64,000 nt of DNA from Sphingobium sp. Leaf26 (GCF_001421665.1 NZ_LMKV01000030.1:146618-210617); one strand, 5' to 3'. Shown: positions 50,004-58,744, numbered from the stretch's first letter. Translations and numbers: made by a program. The notes: generated by a model not told the origin, from the sequence alone.

Positions 50004-50881
50004 GCCGGCTGCTCCCCGTCCATGTCGAACAGGCGCATATAGGCGGCGCTGTCGGCCGGGCCGAGGCCACCGGCGACGGCCATGCGGTGCAGGTCGGCGA
50101 TCAGCGAGGTGACGGGCAACGGAGTGCGGGTGGCGAGCGCGGAGGCCTGAACCGTTTCCAGATCCTTGAGCATATTGTCGATCCGGCCGGTCGGCGTGTA
50201 ATCGCGCCGTGCCATCTTCGCCATATATTCCTGTAGGATGCGGCTGTCGGCGCGGCCGCCGGCGAGCGCGGCGGGGATCAGCGTGGCGTCCACGCCATGC
50301 GCTTCGGCAAAGCGGACCGCTTCGGCGACGGCCATGAAGTAATTGGCGCAGAGGATTTGGTTGATCAGCTTCACCGTCTGGCCCGCGCCGGGTGGGCCGA
50401 ACAGGGTGATGGTGCTGGACAGGTGATCCAGCACGATACGGGCGCGGTCGAAATCGTCCGCCGTGCCGCCGACCATCAGGGTCAGCTTGCCCTGCGCGGC
50501 GGCGGGGGCGCCCCCTGACAAGGGGGCGTCCACCCAGCCCATGCCGGTCGCTTCGCGCAGCCGCTGCGCCATGGTGGCGGTGCGGCCGGCGTCGATGCTG
50601 GACATGTCGATGAGGAGTTTGGTCGCATCCGCCCCCTGTGCCACGCCATCGAGGCCGAAGACGGCCTGCTCCACGATGGCAGCGCTGTTGAGGCTGATGA
50701 TGACATGGTCGGCATTGGCCGTGGCTTCGCGCGCGCTGGCGGCGGCGATTGCGCCACGGGCGACCAGCGTGGCCATCTGCGCAGGATCGCGGTCATAGAG
50801 GTGGAGGGTGATCCCCCTGCCCAGCAGGCGGCCGGCGATCGCCGACCCCATGACACCCACGCCGATGACCGCAAGTCGCAT
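50000..50881 (-). CDS. 3-hydroxyisobutyrate dehydrogenase-family oxidoreductase
   Basis: A 293-residue beta-hydroxyacid dehydrogenase. The start at 50881 (MRLAVIGVGVMGSAIAGRLL) gives the NAD(P) loop GxGxMG at the N-terminus; the open frame upstream lies within the LacI gene. The substrate motif DAPLSGGAPAAAQGKLTLMVGG and the catalytic Lys in GQTVKLINQILCAN are present. Relatives act on 3-hydroxyisobutyrate, tartronate semialdehyde, L-threonate or 6-phosphogluconate-like acids. It lies one base after lacI and overlaps gntK, so it works in the sugar-acid pathway; the exact substrate is not shown. Confidence 0.9.
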   Translation of the reverse strand: MRLAVIGVGVMGSAIAGRLLGRGITLHLYDRDPAQMATLVARGAIAAASAREATANADHVIISLNSAAIVEQAVFGLDGVAQGADATKLLIDMSSIDAGRTATMAQRLREATGMGWVDAPLSGGAPAAAQGKLTLMVGGTADDFDRARIVLDHLSSTITLFGPPGAGQTVKLINQILCANYFMAVAEAVRFAEAHGVDATLIPAALAGGRADSRILQEYMAKMARRDYTPTGRIDNMLKDLETVQASALATRTPLPVTSLIADLHRMAVAGGLGPADSAAYMRLFDMDGEQPA

Positions 50882-50882
50882 A

Positions 50883-51965
50883 TTATCTGTCCTTGATGGA
50901 GGCCCGCTCCACGATGCGCAGGCCGACGTCCACGATCGACGGGGCCGGGTTGGCATCGCTGGCGAGCATGTCGACCAGCATCTTGCCGGTGCGAAGCCCC
51001 AGCGCGCGGAAGTCGACATGGATGGTGGTGAGGGCGGGGTTGATCTCCCGCCCGATTTCGAAGTCGCCGAACCCCATGATGGAAATATCGTCGGGGATGC
51101 GGATATTCATGCGCTGCGCCTCCATCACCGCGCCGACGGCGGAAAGGTCGGACACGGCGAAGATCGCCTCGATATCCGGCTGCGCCTCCACCAGCGTCCG
51201 AAAGGCGGTGGCGCCATGGTGGAAGCTGACCGGCGCGCTGCCATGACGCAGGACGGCGTCGGTGGGCAGGCGGGCGAAGCGCAGTTCATCCTCGAACCCG
51301 CGCATACGTTCTTCGCCGCGATGGTCGGTGACTTCGCCGTCGGGCGAGGCGGCGAGCGCGCCGATGCGGGTGAAACCGCGATCGAGCAGATAGCGGGCGG
51401 CGGTGCGGCCGACCTGATAGTTGGAAAAGCCGATCGCATGTTCGATCGGCTGGCTCGGCAGGTCGGCAATCTCGACCACCGGCACGTCGGCGGCCATCAG
51501 CATGCGCGACGCATTGCGCCGGTGCATCGCGCCGGTCAGCACGATCGCTTCGGGCCGGCGGGCGAGGAGGTTCAGAAGCTGCCGCTCCTCCTCCGCCATG
51601 TCATAGTCGGTATAGGCGATCAGCAGATGATAATTGGCTTCCCGCAACGCTTCCGTCAGGCCGTGGGCGACCGCCGCGAAGTTGGCGTTGGTGAGCGTCG
51701 GGAGCATCAGCGCGATGAAGCCGGTGCGGCGGCTGGACAGGCTGCCGGCCGTCTTGTCAGGGACGTAGCCGAGGTCGGCGACGGCCTTGAGCACCTTGTC
51801 CCGCGTGGTCGGCAGGACCAGTTCGGGATCGCTCAGCACCCGCGACACCGTCATGCGCGACACGCCGGCCAGCCGCGATACGTCACGGATGGTCGGGCGC
51901 TGCGACGCGCGCCGGCCGGGTTTCGGATCGGCAGGGGCGGTGGTTTCGCGGGGGGGACGGCTCAT
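50883..51965 (-). CDS. LacI-family transcriptional regulator (GntR/IdnR-like)
   Basis: A 360-residue repressor. The helix-turn-helix is TIRDVSRLAGVSRMTVSRVL (about 25-44), followed by the hinge helix region DKTAGSLSSRRTGFIALMLP and a periplasmic-binding-protein-like ligand domain ending with LGLRTGKMLVDML. The N-terminal ~23 residues are a charged extension. It is encoded in the middle of the operon it probably controls. Candidate operators of form TGKGACCGATATCA lie in front of idnD/idnO and of the alcohol dehydrogenase/TonB receptor pair. Gluconate, idonate or a ketogluconate would be the likely inducer. Confidence 0.93.
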   Translation of the reverse strand: MSRPPRETTAPADPKPGRRASQRPTIRDVSRLAGVSRMTVSRVLSDPELVLPTTRDKVLKAVADLGYVPDKTAGSLSSRRTGFIALMLPTLTNANFAAVAHGLTEALREANYHLLIAYTDYDMAEEERQLLNLLARRPEAIVLTGAMHRRNASRMLMAADVPVVEIADLPSQPIEHAIGFSNYQVGRTAARYLLDRGFTRIGALAASPDGEVTDHRGEERMRGFEDELRFARLPTDAVLRHGSAPVSFHHGATAFRTLVEAQPDIEAIFAVSDLSAVGAVMEAQRMNIRIPDDISIMGFGDFEIGREINPALTTIHVDFRALGLRTGKMLVDMLASDANPAPSIVDVGLRIVERASIKDR

Positions 51966-52010
51966 GGGCGGGGCTTTCCTGATGGCTGCGATGCCTGTCG
52001 CATATCAGCG

Positions 52011-52346
52011 TCAGGCGGCGTCGGCCACTGCGTTGCCGCCGCTGATGATGTGATAGAAACGCCCCTCGAACATCTCCAGCAATTCCAGCGTCAGGGCGCG
52101 GGCCTGGGTGCGGATGGGAGAGGCGAGCGCCTCCTCCAGCGCGGCGAGCGAGGGATAGTCGACCTGCTGGATCATCGCGATCGGCGGCGCGCCGTCATCG
52201 ACCTGATCGACGAAGAAGAGGCGGACGTTGCTGCCATGGGGAAACTGGCCCCAGAGCGGGGCGAGACGGGTGCGGACCTCTTCGCGGAAACGATCCTCGA
52301 AGCCCGGCTTGATCGTGCCTTCGAAAATGGCGGTGCGTGTGATCAC
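52011..52346 (-). CDS. Small dimeric alpha/beta-barrel-type protein
   Basis: A 111-residue protein starting with GTG at 52346, overlapping the idnD stop by four bases. The pattern (ITRTAIFEGTIKPGFEDRFR, VRLFFVDQVDDGAPPIAMIQQVDYPSLAALEEALASP) is that of ferredoxin-like, EthD/ABM-type proteins which form dimeric barrels. No catalytic residues can be named. It is in the idonate operon between idnD and lacI; similar small proteins accompany sugar-acid operons as mutarotase-like helpers, but that is inference. Confidence 0.6.
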   Translation of the reverse strand: MITRTAIFEGTIKPGFEDRFREEVRTRLAPLWGQFPHGSNVRLFFVDQVDDGAPPIAMIQQVDYPSLAALEEALASPIRTQARALTLELLEMFEGRFYHIISGGNAVADAA

Positions 52347-53398
52347 AGGATATCCTTGTTGATGGCGATGTGCAGTTTGACGAAGCGGGAGCGGTCGCCG
52401 GCCTGTTCGAAGGCGTCGACCGATCGTTCGAGCGGGAAGGTGCCCGACAGGATCGGGCTGACGTCTATCGCGCCGCTGACGATCAGGTCGACGGCGAGGC
52501 GAAACTCGCCATTGGCGCGGAAGGCGCCGACAAATTCGATCTCGCGCGATTGCAGCGGGTTGACCGGGATGGGGGCCGTACCGGGCGGGAGCATGCCGAC
52601 CTGAACGATGCGGCCGCCGCGCCGGACGATGGGGAAGAGCGAGAGCAGGGCGGAGGGCGCGCCGGAGGCTTCGAACGCGACGTCGAAATGGCCGGCGGGG
52701 CCGGCATAGTCGGCCAGCGCGTCGGGATCGGTCGCGACGTTGATGGTGCGGGTGGCGCCCATCCGGTCGCGGGCGACGGCGAGGGCGGCATCCTCGACAT
52801 CGGTGCAGACCACTTCGATCGCGCCGGCATATAAGGCGCAGCGCGCGGTCAGCAGGCCGATCGGGCCGGAGCCGGTCACGATGACGCGCTTGCCCATCAA
52901 AGGACCGGCGCGATTCACGGCGTGGAGGCCGATGGAGAGCGGTTCGGCGACCGAGAGAGCGAGCAAGTCGGCATCGGCCGGAACCGGAATGATCTGATCG
53001 CCGCGCAGGATGAGGGTTTCGGAAAAGCCGCCCTGCACATGGGGGAAGCGCCCGGCGCTACCCAGGAAGACCATGTCGGTACAGAGATTCATGCGGCCGG
53101 CGCGGCAAAAGTCGCAGGTGAGGCAGGGGCGGCTGGGGTCGAGTGCGGCCTTCATGCCCGGTTCGACATGGGTGATGGCCGATCCGACCTCCAGCACGAC
53201 GCCGGAAATTTCATGGCCCAGCGCCATCGGTTCGCGCACCGCGAAGTCGCCTACGGCGCCGCGATGATAATAGTGCATGTCCGACCCGCAAATCCCGCCA
53301 TAGGCGACGCCGACCCGAACCTCGTCGGCGGCCAGCGCCGGCTCCGCGCGGGCCTCCACCCGCAGATCCTTCTTCCCGTGACATATCGCAGCCAGCAT
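52343..53398 (-). CDS. idnD: L-idonate 5-dehydrogenase
   Basis: A 351-residue zinc medium-chain dehydrogenase that oxidises L-idonate to 5-keto-D-gluconate. The start at 53398 (MLAAICHGKKDLRVEAR) follows AAAGGAG; the frame upstream crosses the operator. Motifs close to E. coli IdnD: GGICGSDMHYYHRGAVGDF, PMALGHEISG, structural cysteines CLTCDFCRAGRMNLC, MVFLGSAGRFPHVQGGF, and the NAD loop VTGSGPIGLLTARC. It is the first gene of a six-gene minus-strand operon and diverges from idnO, with an operator 16 bases upstream of its start. Confidence 0.92.
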   Translation of the reverse strand: MLAAICHGKKDLRVEARAEPALAADEVRVGVAYGGICGSDMHYYHRGAVGDFAVREPMALGHEISGVVLEVGSAITHVEPGMKAALDPSRPCLTCDFCRAGRMNLCTDMVFLGSAGRFPHVQGGFSETLILRGDQIIPVPADADLLALSVAEPLSIGLHAVNRAGPLMGKRVIVTGSGPIGLLTARCALYAGAIEVVCTDVEDAALAVARDRMGATRTINVATDPDALADYAGPAGHFDVAFEASGAPSALLSLFPIVRRGGRIVQVGMLPPGTAPIPVNPLQSREIEFVGAFRANGEFRLAVDLIVSGAIDVSPILSGTFPLERSVDAFEQAGDRSRFVKLHIAINKDIL

Positions 53399-53413
53399 GT
53401 GCCTCTCCTTTGA

Positions 53414-53427
53414 TGGGACCGATATCA
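53414..53427. promoter_or_regulatory. Putative LacI-type operator (idnD side)
   Basis: TGGGACCGATATCA, directly upstream of the idnD ribosome site. It is identical to the site at 43295, 10 kb away. Confidence 0.75.
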
Positions 53428-53489
53428 TTTGTCACATCCTGCCGCAATACCGTATCATGCCATAACAAAATGAAAATTGTCGATTGCAA

Positions 53490-53503
53490 TGTGACCGGTC
53501 ACT
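53490..53503. promoter_or_regulatory. Putative LacI-type operator (idnO side)
   Basis: TGTGACCGGTCACT contains the perfect palindrome GTGACCGGTCAC (53491-53502), 36 bases before idnO. It resembles the TGAAACCGGTTTCA operator of PtxS, the 2-ketogluconate regulator of Pseudomonas. Confidence 0.6.
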
Positions 53504-53538
53504 TTCTACGCTGCGAGGCAAGTATGGAGATTTCCCAC

Positions 53539-54300
53539 ATGACCCTTTTTTCTCTTGAAGGGCGCACGGCGCTCGTCACCGGCGCAGCGCGCGGGATCGG
53601 CTTTTCGATCGCCACGGCGCTGGGGCAGGCCGGCGCCCGCGTGGTTCTGAACGGCCGTAGCCAGGCGGCGCTGGATGCGGCGGCGTCGGAGTTGGAAGCG
53701 CAGGGCATCGTGGTCGCGACCAGCCTGTTCGACGTCACCGATCAGCCGTCGGTCAATGCCGGTATCGCGGGAATCGAGACGGACGTCGGGGCGATCGACA
53801 TCCTGGTCAACAATGCCGGCATCCAGCGCCGCGCGCCGCTCGACCGTTTCAACGATGATGACTGGCGCGCGCTGATGGCGACCAATCTGGACAGCGTCTA
53901 TTATGTCAGCAAGGCGGTGGCGCCGCACATGATTGCGCGCGGGCATGGCAAGATCATCAACATCGGCAGCGTCCAGTGCGAACTGGCCCGCCCCGGCATC
54001 GCCCCCTACACCGCCAGCAAGGGCGCGGTGAAGAATCTGACCAAGGGCATGTGCGCCGACTGGGCACGGCACGGGCTTCAGGTCAACGCGATCGGGCCGG
54101 GCTATTTCGACACGCCGCTGAACAAGGCGCTGGTGGAAGACCCTGTGTTCGACGCCTGGCTGTGCCAGCGCACGCCGGCCGGCCGATGGGGCAGATTGGA
54201 GGAACTGCACGGTGCGGCGGTGTTCCTCGCGTCCTCTGCATCCAATTTCGTCAACGGCCAGACCATCTATGTCGATGGTGGCATCTTGTCCGTCATCTGA
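53539..54300 (+). CDS. idnO: Gluconate 5-dehydrogenase (5-ketogluconate reductase)
   Basis: A 253-residue short-chain dehydrogenase that reduces 5-keto-D-gluconate to D-gluconate. It aligns well with E. coli IdnO: TGAARGIGFSIA (NADP loop), ILVNNAGIQRRAPL, GSVQCELARPGIAPYTASKGAVKNLT (catalytic Ser, Tyr, Lys), GPGYFDTPLNKALVEDPVF, WLCQRTPAGRWG. Start MTLFSLEG at 53539 matches the family start and has GGAG nine bases upstream; ATG at 53524 is an alternative. It heads a three-gene plus-strand operon and works with idnD across the divergent promoter. Confidence 0.94.
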   Translation: MTLFSLEGRTALVTGAARGIGFSIATALGQAGARVVLNGRSQAALDAAASELEAQGIVVATSLFDVTDQPSVNAGIAGIETDVGAIDILVNNAGIQRRAPLDRFNDDDWRALMATNLDSVYYVSKAVAPHMIARGHGKIINIGSVQCELARPGIAPYTASKGAVKNLTKGMCADWARHGLQVNAIGPGYFDTPLNKALVEDPVFDAWLCQRTPAGRWGRLEELHGAAVFLASSASNFVNGQTIYVDGGILSVI

Positions 54301-54315
54301 AAGGGAAACGGGATC

Positions 54316-55257
54316 ATGGAACAAGGGGTCATGTTGCAGCTTTGCCCGCTGTCCGATTATCTGGAGGCGCAACTGACGGAGCGCGCCCCGGTGGTGCGCT
54401 GGTTCGACCTGGACGAGGCGGCGCAGGCCGCGTGGCTGGCGACGGAGGCCGAGAGCGCCAAAATCGTCGTGACCGGTGGGCATCTGGGCTGCACCAAGGA
54501 TCTGATCGATGCGCTGCCCTCGCTCGGCCTGATCGCCATCAACGGCGTGGGCTATGACAAGGTCGATGTCCCGCATGCGCAGGCGCGTGGTGTGGCCGTG
54601 AGCACGACGCCGGGCGTGCTGACCGAGGATGTCGCCGATCTGGCGGTGGGGCTGATCATCGGCCTGCTGCGCGGATTGCCTGCTGCGGACCGTTTCGTGC
54701 GCGACGGGCGCTGGCTGGAGGAGGGCTTTCCCCTCAAGCGCAAGGTGACGGGCCGGCGGTTCGGGGTTGTCGGGCTGGGCCATATCGGTCGGGCGACGGC
54801 GGATCGGCTGGCGGCGTTCGGGCCGATCGCCTATCATGGCCGCATGCCCAAGGACGCGCCCTATCGGTATGAGCCGGACCTGCATGCGTTGGCGCGGGAC
54901 AGCGACGTCCTGGTGCTGGCCTGCGCCGCTACCGAGGAGACGCGCGGGCTGATCGACGGGGCGGTGCTGGGGGCGCTGGGGCCGGAGGGCTATCTGGTCA
55001 ATGTCGCGCGCGGCAGCGTGGTGGATGAGGATGCGCTGGTCGCGGCGCTGGAGCGCGGGACGATCGCCGGCGCGGCGCTGGATGTGTTCGCCGACGAACC
55101 GGTCGTGCGTGCCGCGCTGATCGCCAGTGATCGCACGGCGCTGGCGCCCCATATCGCCAGCGGCACCGCCGAGACGCGCAAGGCGATGGCCGATCTGGTG
55201 CTGGCCAATGTGGATGCGCTGCTGGCCGGCGCGCCACTGCCCACGGCATTGTCGTGA
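54316..55257 (+). CDS. D-isomer-specific 2-hydroxyacid dehydrogenase (2-ketogluconate/hydroxypyruvate reductase type)
   Basis: A 313-residue NAD(P)-dependent enzyme. The nucleotide loop is GVVGLGHIGRATADRL (about 153-168); catalytic Arg in VNVARGSVVDEDALV, Glu in DVFADEP and His in APHIASGT are all seen. The GhrB-like family reduces 2-ketogluconate, glyoxylate or hydroxypyruvate. It lies between idnO and an SDR, 15 nt after idnO, so 2-ketogluconate reduction to gluconate is the most economical role here. Confidence 0.92.
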   Translation: MEQGVMLQLCPLSDYLEAQLTERAPVVRWFDLDEAAQAAWLATEAESAKIVVTGGHLGCTKDLIDALPSLGLIAINGVGYDKVDVPHAQARGVAVSTTPGVLTEDVADLAVGLIIGLLRGLPAADRFVRDGRWLEEGFPLKRKVTGRRFGVVGLGHIGRATADRLAAFGPIAYHGRMPKDAPYRYEPDLHALARDSDVLVLACAATEETRGLIDGAVLGALGPEGYLVNVARGSVVDEDALVAALERGTIAGAALDVFADEPVVRAALIASDRTALAPHIASGTAETRKAMADLVLANVDALLAGAPLPTALS

Positions 55258-56000
55258 CGGGCCGCGTTGCCGTCATCACCGGCGCAGGCAGCGGCATCGG
55301 CCGGGCGGTGGCGATTGCGCTCGACCGGCGCGGTTATCGGCTGGCGCTGGCGGGCCGGCGCGCGGAAGGGCTGGCGGAGACGCTGGCGCTGCTGGAGGGG
55401 GCGGAGCATCTGGCCATCCCCACCGATGTCACCGATGCGGCGAGCGTTACGGCAATGTTCGACGCCACGGTCGCGGCGTTCGGCCGGGTCGACCTGCTGT
55501 TCAACAATGCGGGCGTCAATGTGGTCGACGTGCCGATCGACAGGCTGGCGGAAGGTGACTGGCGCCGGGTGATCGACACCAATTTGACTGGCGCGTTCCT
55601 CTGCCTTCAGGCGGCGTTCCGCGTGATGAAGGCGCAGGCGCCGCAGGGCGGGCGCATCATCAACAATGGTTCCATTTCCGCGCACAGCCCGCGCCCGGAC
55701 TCGATCGCCTATACCGCCAGCAAACATGGCGTGACGGGCCTCACCAAATCGACCGCGCTGGATGGCCGGCCGTTCGGCATCGCGTGCAGCCAGATCGACA
55801 TCGGCAATGCCAGCAGCGCCATGGGTGATCGCATGTCGGCAGGCGTGCCGCAGGCCAATGGCGAGAGGCGGCCCGAACCGGTCATGGATGTAGCGCAAGT
55901 GGGGGAGGCGGTCGCCTATATGGACGGGCTGCCGCCGGAGGCTAATGTCCAGTTCATGACATTGATGGCGACCAATATGCCCTATGTCGGGCGCGGCTGA
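55254..56000 (+). CDS. Short-chain dehydrogenase/reductase
   Basis: A 248-residue SDR with TGAGSGIGRAVA (cofactor loop), NNAGVNVVD, and the catalytic Ser...Tyr-x3-Lys in NNGSISAHSPRPDSIAYTASKHG. It starts with GTG at 55254, overlapping the preceding stop by four bases. It is the third gene of the idnO operon. The substrate is not predictable; a sugar acid or polyol is likely from context. It ends before repeat A4. Confidence 0.9.
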   Translation: MTGRVAVITGAGSGIGRAVAIALDRRGYRLALAGRRAEGLAETLALLEGAEHLAIPTDVTDAASVTAMFDATVAAFGRVDLLFNNAGVNVVDVPIDRLAEGDWRRVIDTNLTGAFLCLQAAFRVMKAQAPQGGRIINNGSISAHSPRPDSIAYTASKHGVTGLTKSTALDGRPFGIACSQIDIGNASSAMGDRMSAGVPQANGERRPEPVMDVAQVGEAVAYMDGLPPEANVQFMTLMATNMPYVGRG

Positions 56001-56040
56001 TATAACGCCCTTTCATTTCGTCTTGCTCATGCGCAAGCAC

Positions 56041-56144
56041 TGGAGCGCGCTGCGTTAAATCCGATGCAGGTCGCGCGTTCCAGTTTTTGTTTTCGCATCG
56101 TTTTAAGCGAAAAACCGGTTCCCACTTCTCCGCACGATGCTCTA
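56041..56144 (+). repeat. Intergenic repeat family A, copy 4
   Basis: 104 bases, TGGAGCGCGCTGCG ... GCACGATGCTCTA, with one T fewer in the T-run. It separates the idnO operon from the chemoreceptor gene; the reading frame of the latter extends spuriously into the repeat. Confidence 0.9.
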
Positions 56145-56201
56145 AAGGCTTATTTACGATCTTACGCTAGGGCCTGGGGAAACCTCGGAGAGTCCGGCCC
56201 C

Positions 56202-58097
56202 TTGCATTTCAAGATCGTTCATTCGGGTCGGCGTCCGGTTGCCCTGTCCTTTCCGGCGAAGATCCTGACCAGCTATGCGCTGGCGGCGCTGCTGCTGATC
56301 GGGTCGCTGCTGCTGTTCGGTATCCATCAGGCGCGGGAGGAAGATCGCACCGAAATCGCCTATGCCAGCAAGGCGGTGGAGTCGGCGATCGACGCGCGGG
56401 CGAAGAATTTCCGCAGCTGGCTGAAAGGCTATGCGCTGTGGGACGAGCTTTATGCGCATATGGTGCGAACCGTCGATCCGGTCTGGACCAACGACAATGT
56501 CGGGCCGGGCGTGTGGAAATCCTTCACCATGCCGATGCAGGGCATCTATATCAGCGATGCCGCCAGCCATGTTCTCTACAGCCATTGGGACCAGGGCGAA
56601 AAGCCGCCCTTGCAGGCATTTCACGGCGCAGACCTGCCGACTTTGTACCGCGCAGCGGACCGAACCGACACGCCGACCGTCAGCCACATCCTGTTCGAGG
56701 CGCAACCCTATCTTCTGGGCGTCGCGCGTATCCGGCCGACCGATGGAAAGATAAAGGATGAGCGCGACCCCAAACGCTATCTGATCTGGCTGCAACCCGT
56801 TGCCGGCCGCCTGCTCGACGATATCGGGCAGTCCATGGCGATCGACCGGTTGCGCTGGGAAACCGGCGGCAAAGATACAGGTGGCCCGCAACTGGACCTG
56901 TTTTCCGAGCCGGCGGTCACCGGCTATATCAGTTGGAACCCGCGCCGGCCCGGCACGGCTATGCTGAAACATGGCTGGCTGCTGGCACTGGGGCTGGCAG
57001 TCATCACGACTTTGGTGGGGCTGGCGCAATATCTGCTCGCCCGGCGACTGAACCAACTGTTGCTGGACCAGCAGGCGGAAGCGCAGGGGCAGGCGGAGCA
57101 TAGTCGCCGCACATCCGACCTGTCGATGCAGGCGGAGCAGGCGGCGCAGGCCCTGATGGCCCGGTTGCGCGAGCAGGAGCAAACGGTCGTACGCCTGTCC
57201 GAGGAGCGGGACGAGGAGCGGGAGCAGCGCAAGGACGAGGGCCGGGTGCGGTCGCTCGCGACGCTTGCGCTGTTCGAGCAGGATTTCGACAGCGTGCTGC
57301 GGCCGATGCTGGAAATTGCGACGGCGCTCAACACCCAGTCGGGTGAACTGGAGCGTGGGGCGGAGGCCGGGCGGGACGCGGCGGCGATCGTCGCCAGTTC
57401 CGCCCAGCATTCGACCAAATCCATAGATATCGTGGTCGATGGCAACCAGGCGCTGGGGCAGGCGACCGTCAGCCTGGACGGCAATGTGAGCGCGGCGGTG
57501 GCCTCCACCCGGCGGGCGGAACAGACGATCGACGATCTGGTCGCACGGCTGGCGGACCTGAGCGCCAACACGATCGCGGTGGAAGCGGTGGTATCGTCGG
57601 TCGCGGAGATTGCGGCGCGCATCAATACGCTGGCGCTCAATGCCCGGATCGAGGCGGCACGGGCCGGTGAAAGCGGCAAGGGCTTTGCCATCGTCGCCAA
57701 TGAAGTGCGCCAGATGGCGGAACTGACCAGCCAGTCGACCGCGTCGATCACCGCCGTGCTGCGGATGATGCAGGATACCGCCCAGACCGCAGCGTCGGGC
57801 GTCCATGCGGTACGCGATCTGGTGGGCGAGATTGCGCGCGTCACCGGATCGTCGCGCGCGGCGCTCGACCATCAGTCGCTGGTCGCGGGAGAAATCCGTG
57901 ACGCGGTGATGGGCGCCAAGGCGCGCATGACCGATACGGATGCCGCAATCCGCCAGTTGGAATGGGTGATCGGATCGTCCGAACGCACGGCCCGCGCCGT
58001 CAACAGTGCAGCGGGCGAATTGCGCGACCGGTCCGAACAGTTGCAGGCGCGCGCCGGGCAATTTGCCGAGGCGCTGCGGCAGGAAGGCAAAGGCTGA
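56202..58097 (+). CDS. Methyl-accepting chemotaxis protein with CHASE4-like sensor
   Basis: About 631 residues. A membrane helix (ILTSYALAALLLIGSLLLFG) is followed by a CHASE4-like periplasmic domain (about 45-270, with KAVESAIDARAKNFRSWLKGYALWDE), a second helix (LALGLAVITTLVGLAQYLLA), a Gln/Glu-rich coiled coil, and the MCP signalling domain with the hairpin tip INTLALNARIEAARAGESGKGFAIVANEVRQMAELTSQS. No HAMP domain is evident. The best start is TTG at 56202, with GGAG about 11 bases upstream; the open frame upstream lies in repeat A4. No che genes lie nearby, so it signals to a chemotaxis or other pathway encoded elsewhere. Confidence 0.87.
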   Translation: MHFKIVHSGRRPVALSFPAKILTSYALAALLLIGSLLLFGIHQAREEDRTEIAYASKAVESAIDARAKNFRSWLKGYALWDELYAHMVRTVDPVWTNDNVGPGVWKSFTMPMQGIYISDAASHVLYSHWDQGEKPPLQAFHGADLPTLYRAADRTDTPTVSHILFEAQPYLLGVARIRPTDGKIKDERDPKRYLIWLQPVAGRLLDDIGQSMAIDRLRWETGGKDTGGPQLDLFSEPAVTGYISWNPRRPGTAMLKHGWLLALGLAVITTLVGLAQYLLARRLNQLLLDQQAEAQGQAEHSRRTSDLSMQAEQAAQALMARLREQEQTVVRLSEERDEEREQRKDEGRVRSLATLALFEQDFDSVLRPMLEIATALNTQSGELERGAEAGRDAAAIVASSAQHSTKSIDIVVDGNQALGQATVSLDGNVSAAVASTRRAEQTIDDLVARLADLSANTIAVEAVVSSVAEIAARINTLALNARIEAARAGESGKGFAIVANEVRQMAELTSQSTASITAVLRMMQDTAQTAASGVHAVRDLVGEIARVTGSSRAALDHQSLVAGEIRDAVMGAKARMTDTDAAIRQLEWVIGSSERTARAVNSAAGELRDRSEQLQARAGQFAEALRQEGKG

Positions 58098-58207
58098 GGC
58101 CTGAAGCCGTTTGCCAACCGGGCATGGCAGTTCGGCCTCCAATTCCTTCATGCCCATTCCCACCGGCTGCGGCCAGCATCAGCAGCCCTTGGCAGCATGG
58201 GGAGGGG

Positions 58208-58744
58208 TCATGGCAGGCGGGTCACCAGCAGGGTCAGGCTGTCCTCGCCATTGGCCGCGATCTGGAGCGTGTAGCGGCCGGGCTTCAGGTCATAATCCAC
58301 CATCTTTCGGATGCCGGTGCAGTCAGGCCCATGGCCATGCGCGATCGAGGTCGCAGCCTGACCGTCGCTGATGACATCGACCCAGGCGCCCGAACCCAGC
58401 GCCACGCGCCAGGTGCCGGCTTCCTTCACCGTGAAGCTGGCAAGGCCGCCATGGCTGACGCTGTCGCCCGGTTTGGCGGGACGTACCGGATAGGCGACCT
58501 TGGGCGTGGGGAGCAGCGCCAGCGTCACCGTCCGGCCCGGCGTCAGGATCGCGCGTGCGGCAGCCTTCCGATCGGCGCCGGCCTTGAGCGCCAGCGGATT
58601 GCGCCAGGAGGCCATGGGCGCGGGCAGGCCCGCCGGGGCGGTGCACCGGGCCGGCGCATGGTCCATCTGCGCGGCGGCGGGCGCGGTGCAGAGTAGCGCG
58701 GCAAGGACAGGAACAAGGCGCAGGGGCTGGGCACGGAACGGCAT
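58208..58744 (-). CDS. Secreted protein of unknown function
   Basis: A 178-residue protein with a signal peptide (about 1-26, ending PAAAQ) and a mature part of beta-strand character. HAPARC near the mature N-terminus and HGHGPDC near residue 140 give two cysteines and several histidines that could bind metal. The C-terminal MVDYDLKPGRYTLQI pattern resembles a beta-sandwich (pre-peptidase-like). It diverges from a TonB receptor gene with 78 nt between, so both are probably controlled together and may handle the same ligand. Confidence 0.7.
   Translation of the reverse strand: MPFRAQPLRLVPVLAALLCTAPAAAQMDHAPARCTAPAGLPAPMASWRNPLALKAGADRKAAARAILTPGRTVTLALLPTPKVAYPVRPAKPGDSVSHGGLASFTVKEAGTWRVALGSGAWVDVISDGQAATSIAHGHGPDCTGIRKMVDYDLKPGRYTLQIAANGEDSLTLLVTRLP

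Noticed and set aside
50808..52604. 598-codon plus-strand frame across lacI and its neighbours
   Set aside because: It spans three well-supported minus-strand genes and their junctions, so it cannot be real.
56154..58163. 669-codon minus-strand frame opposite the chemoreceptor
   Set aside because: The MCP signalling domain is unmistakable on the plus strand.
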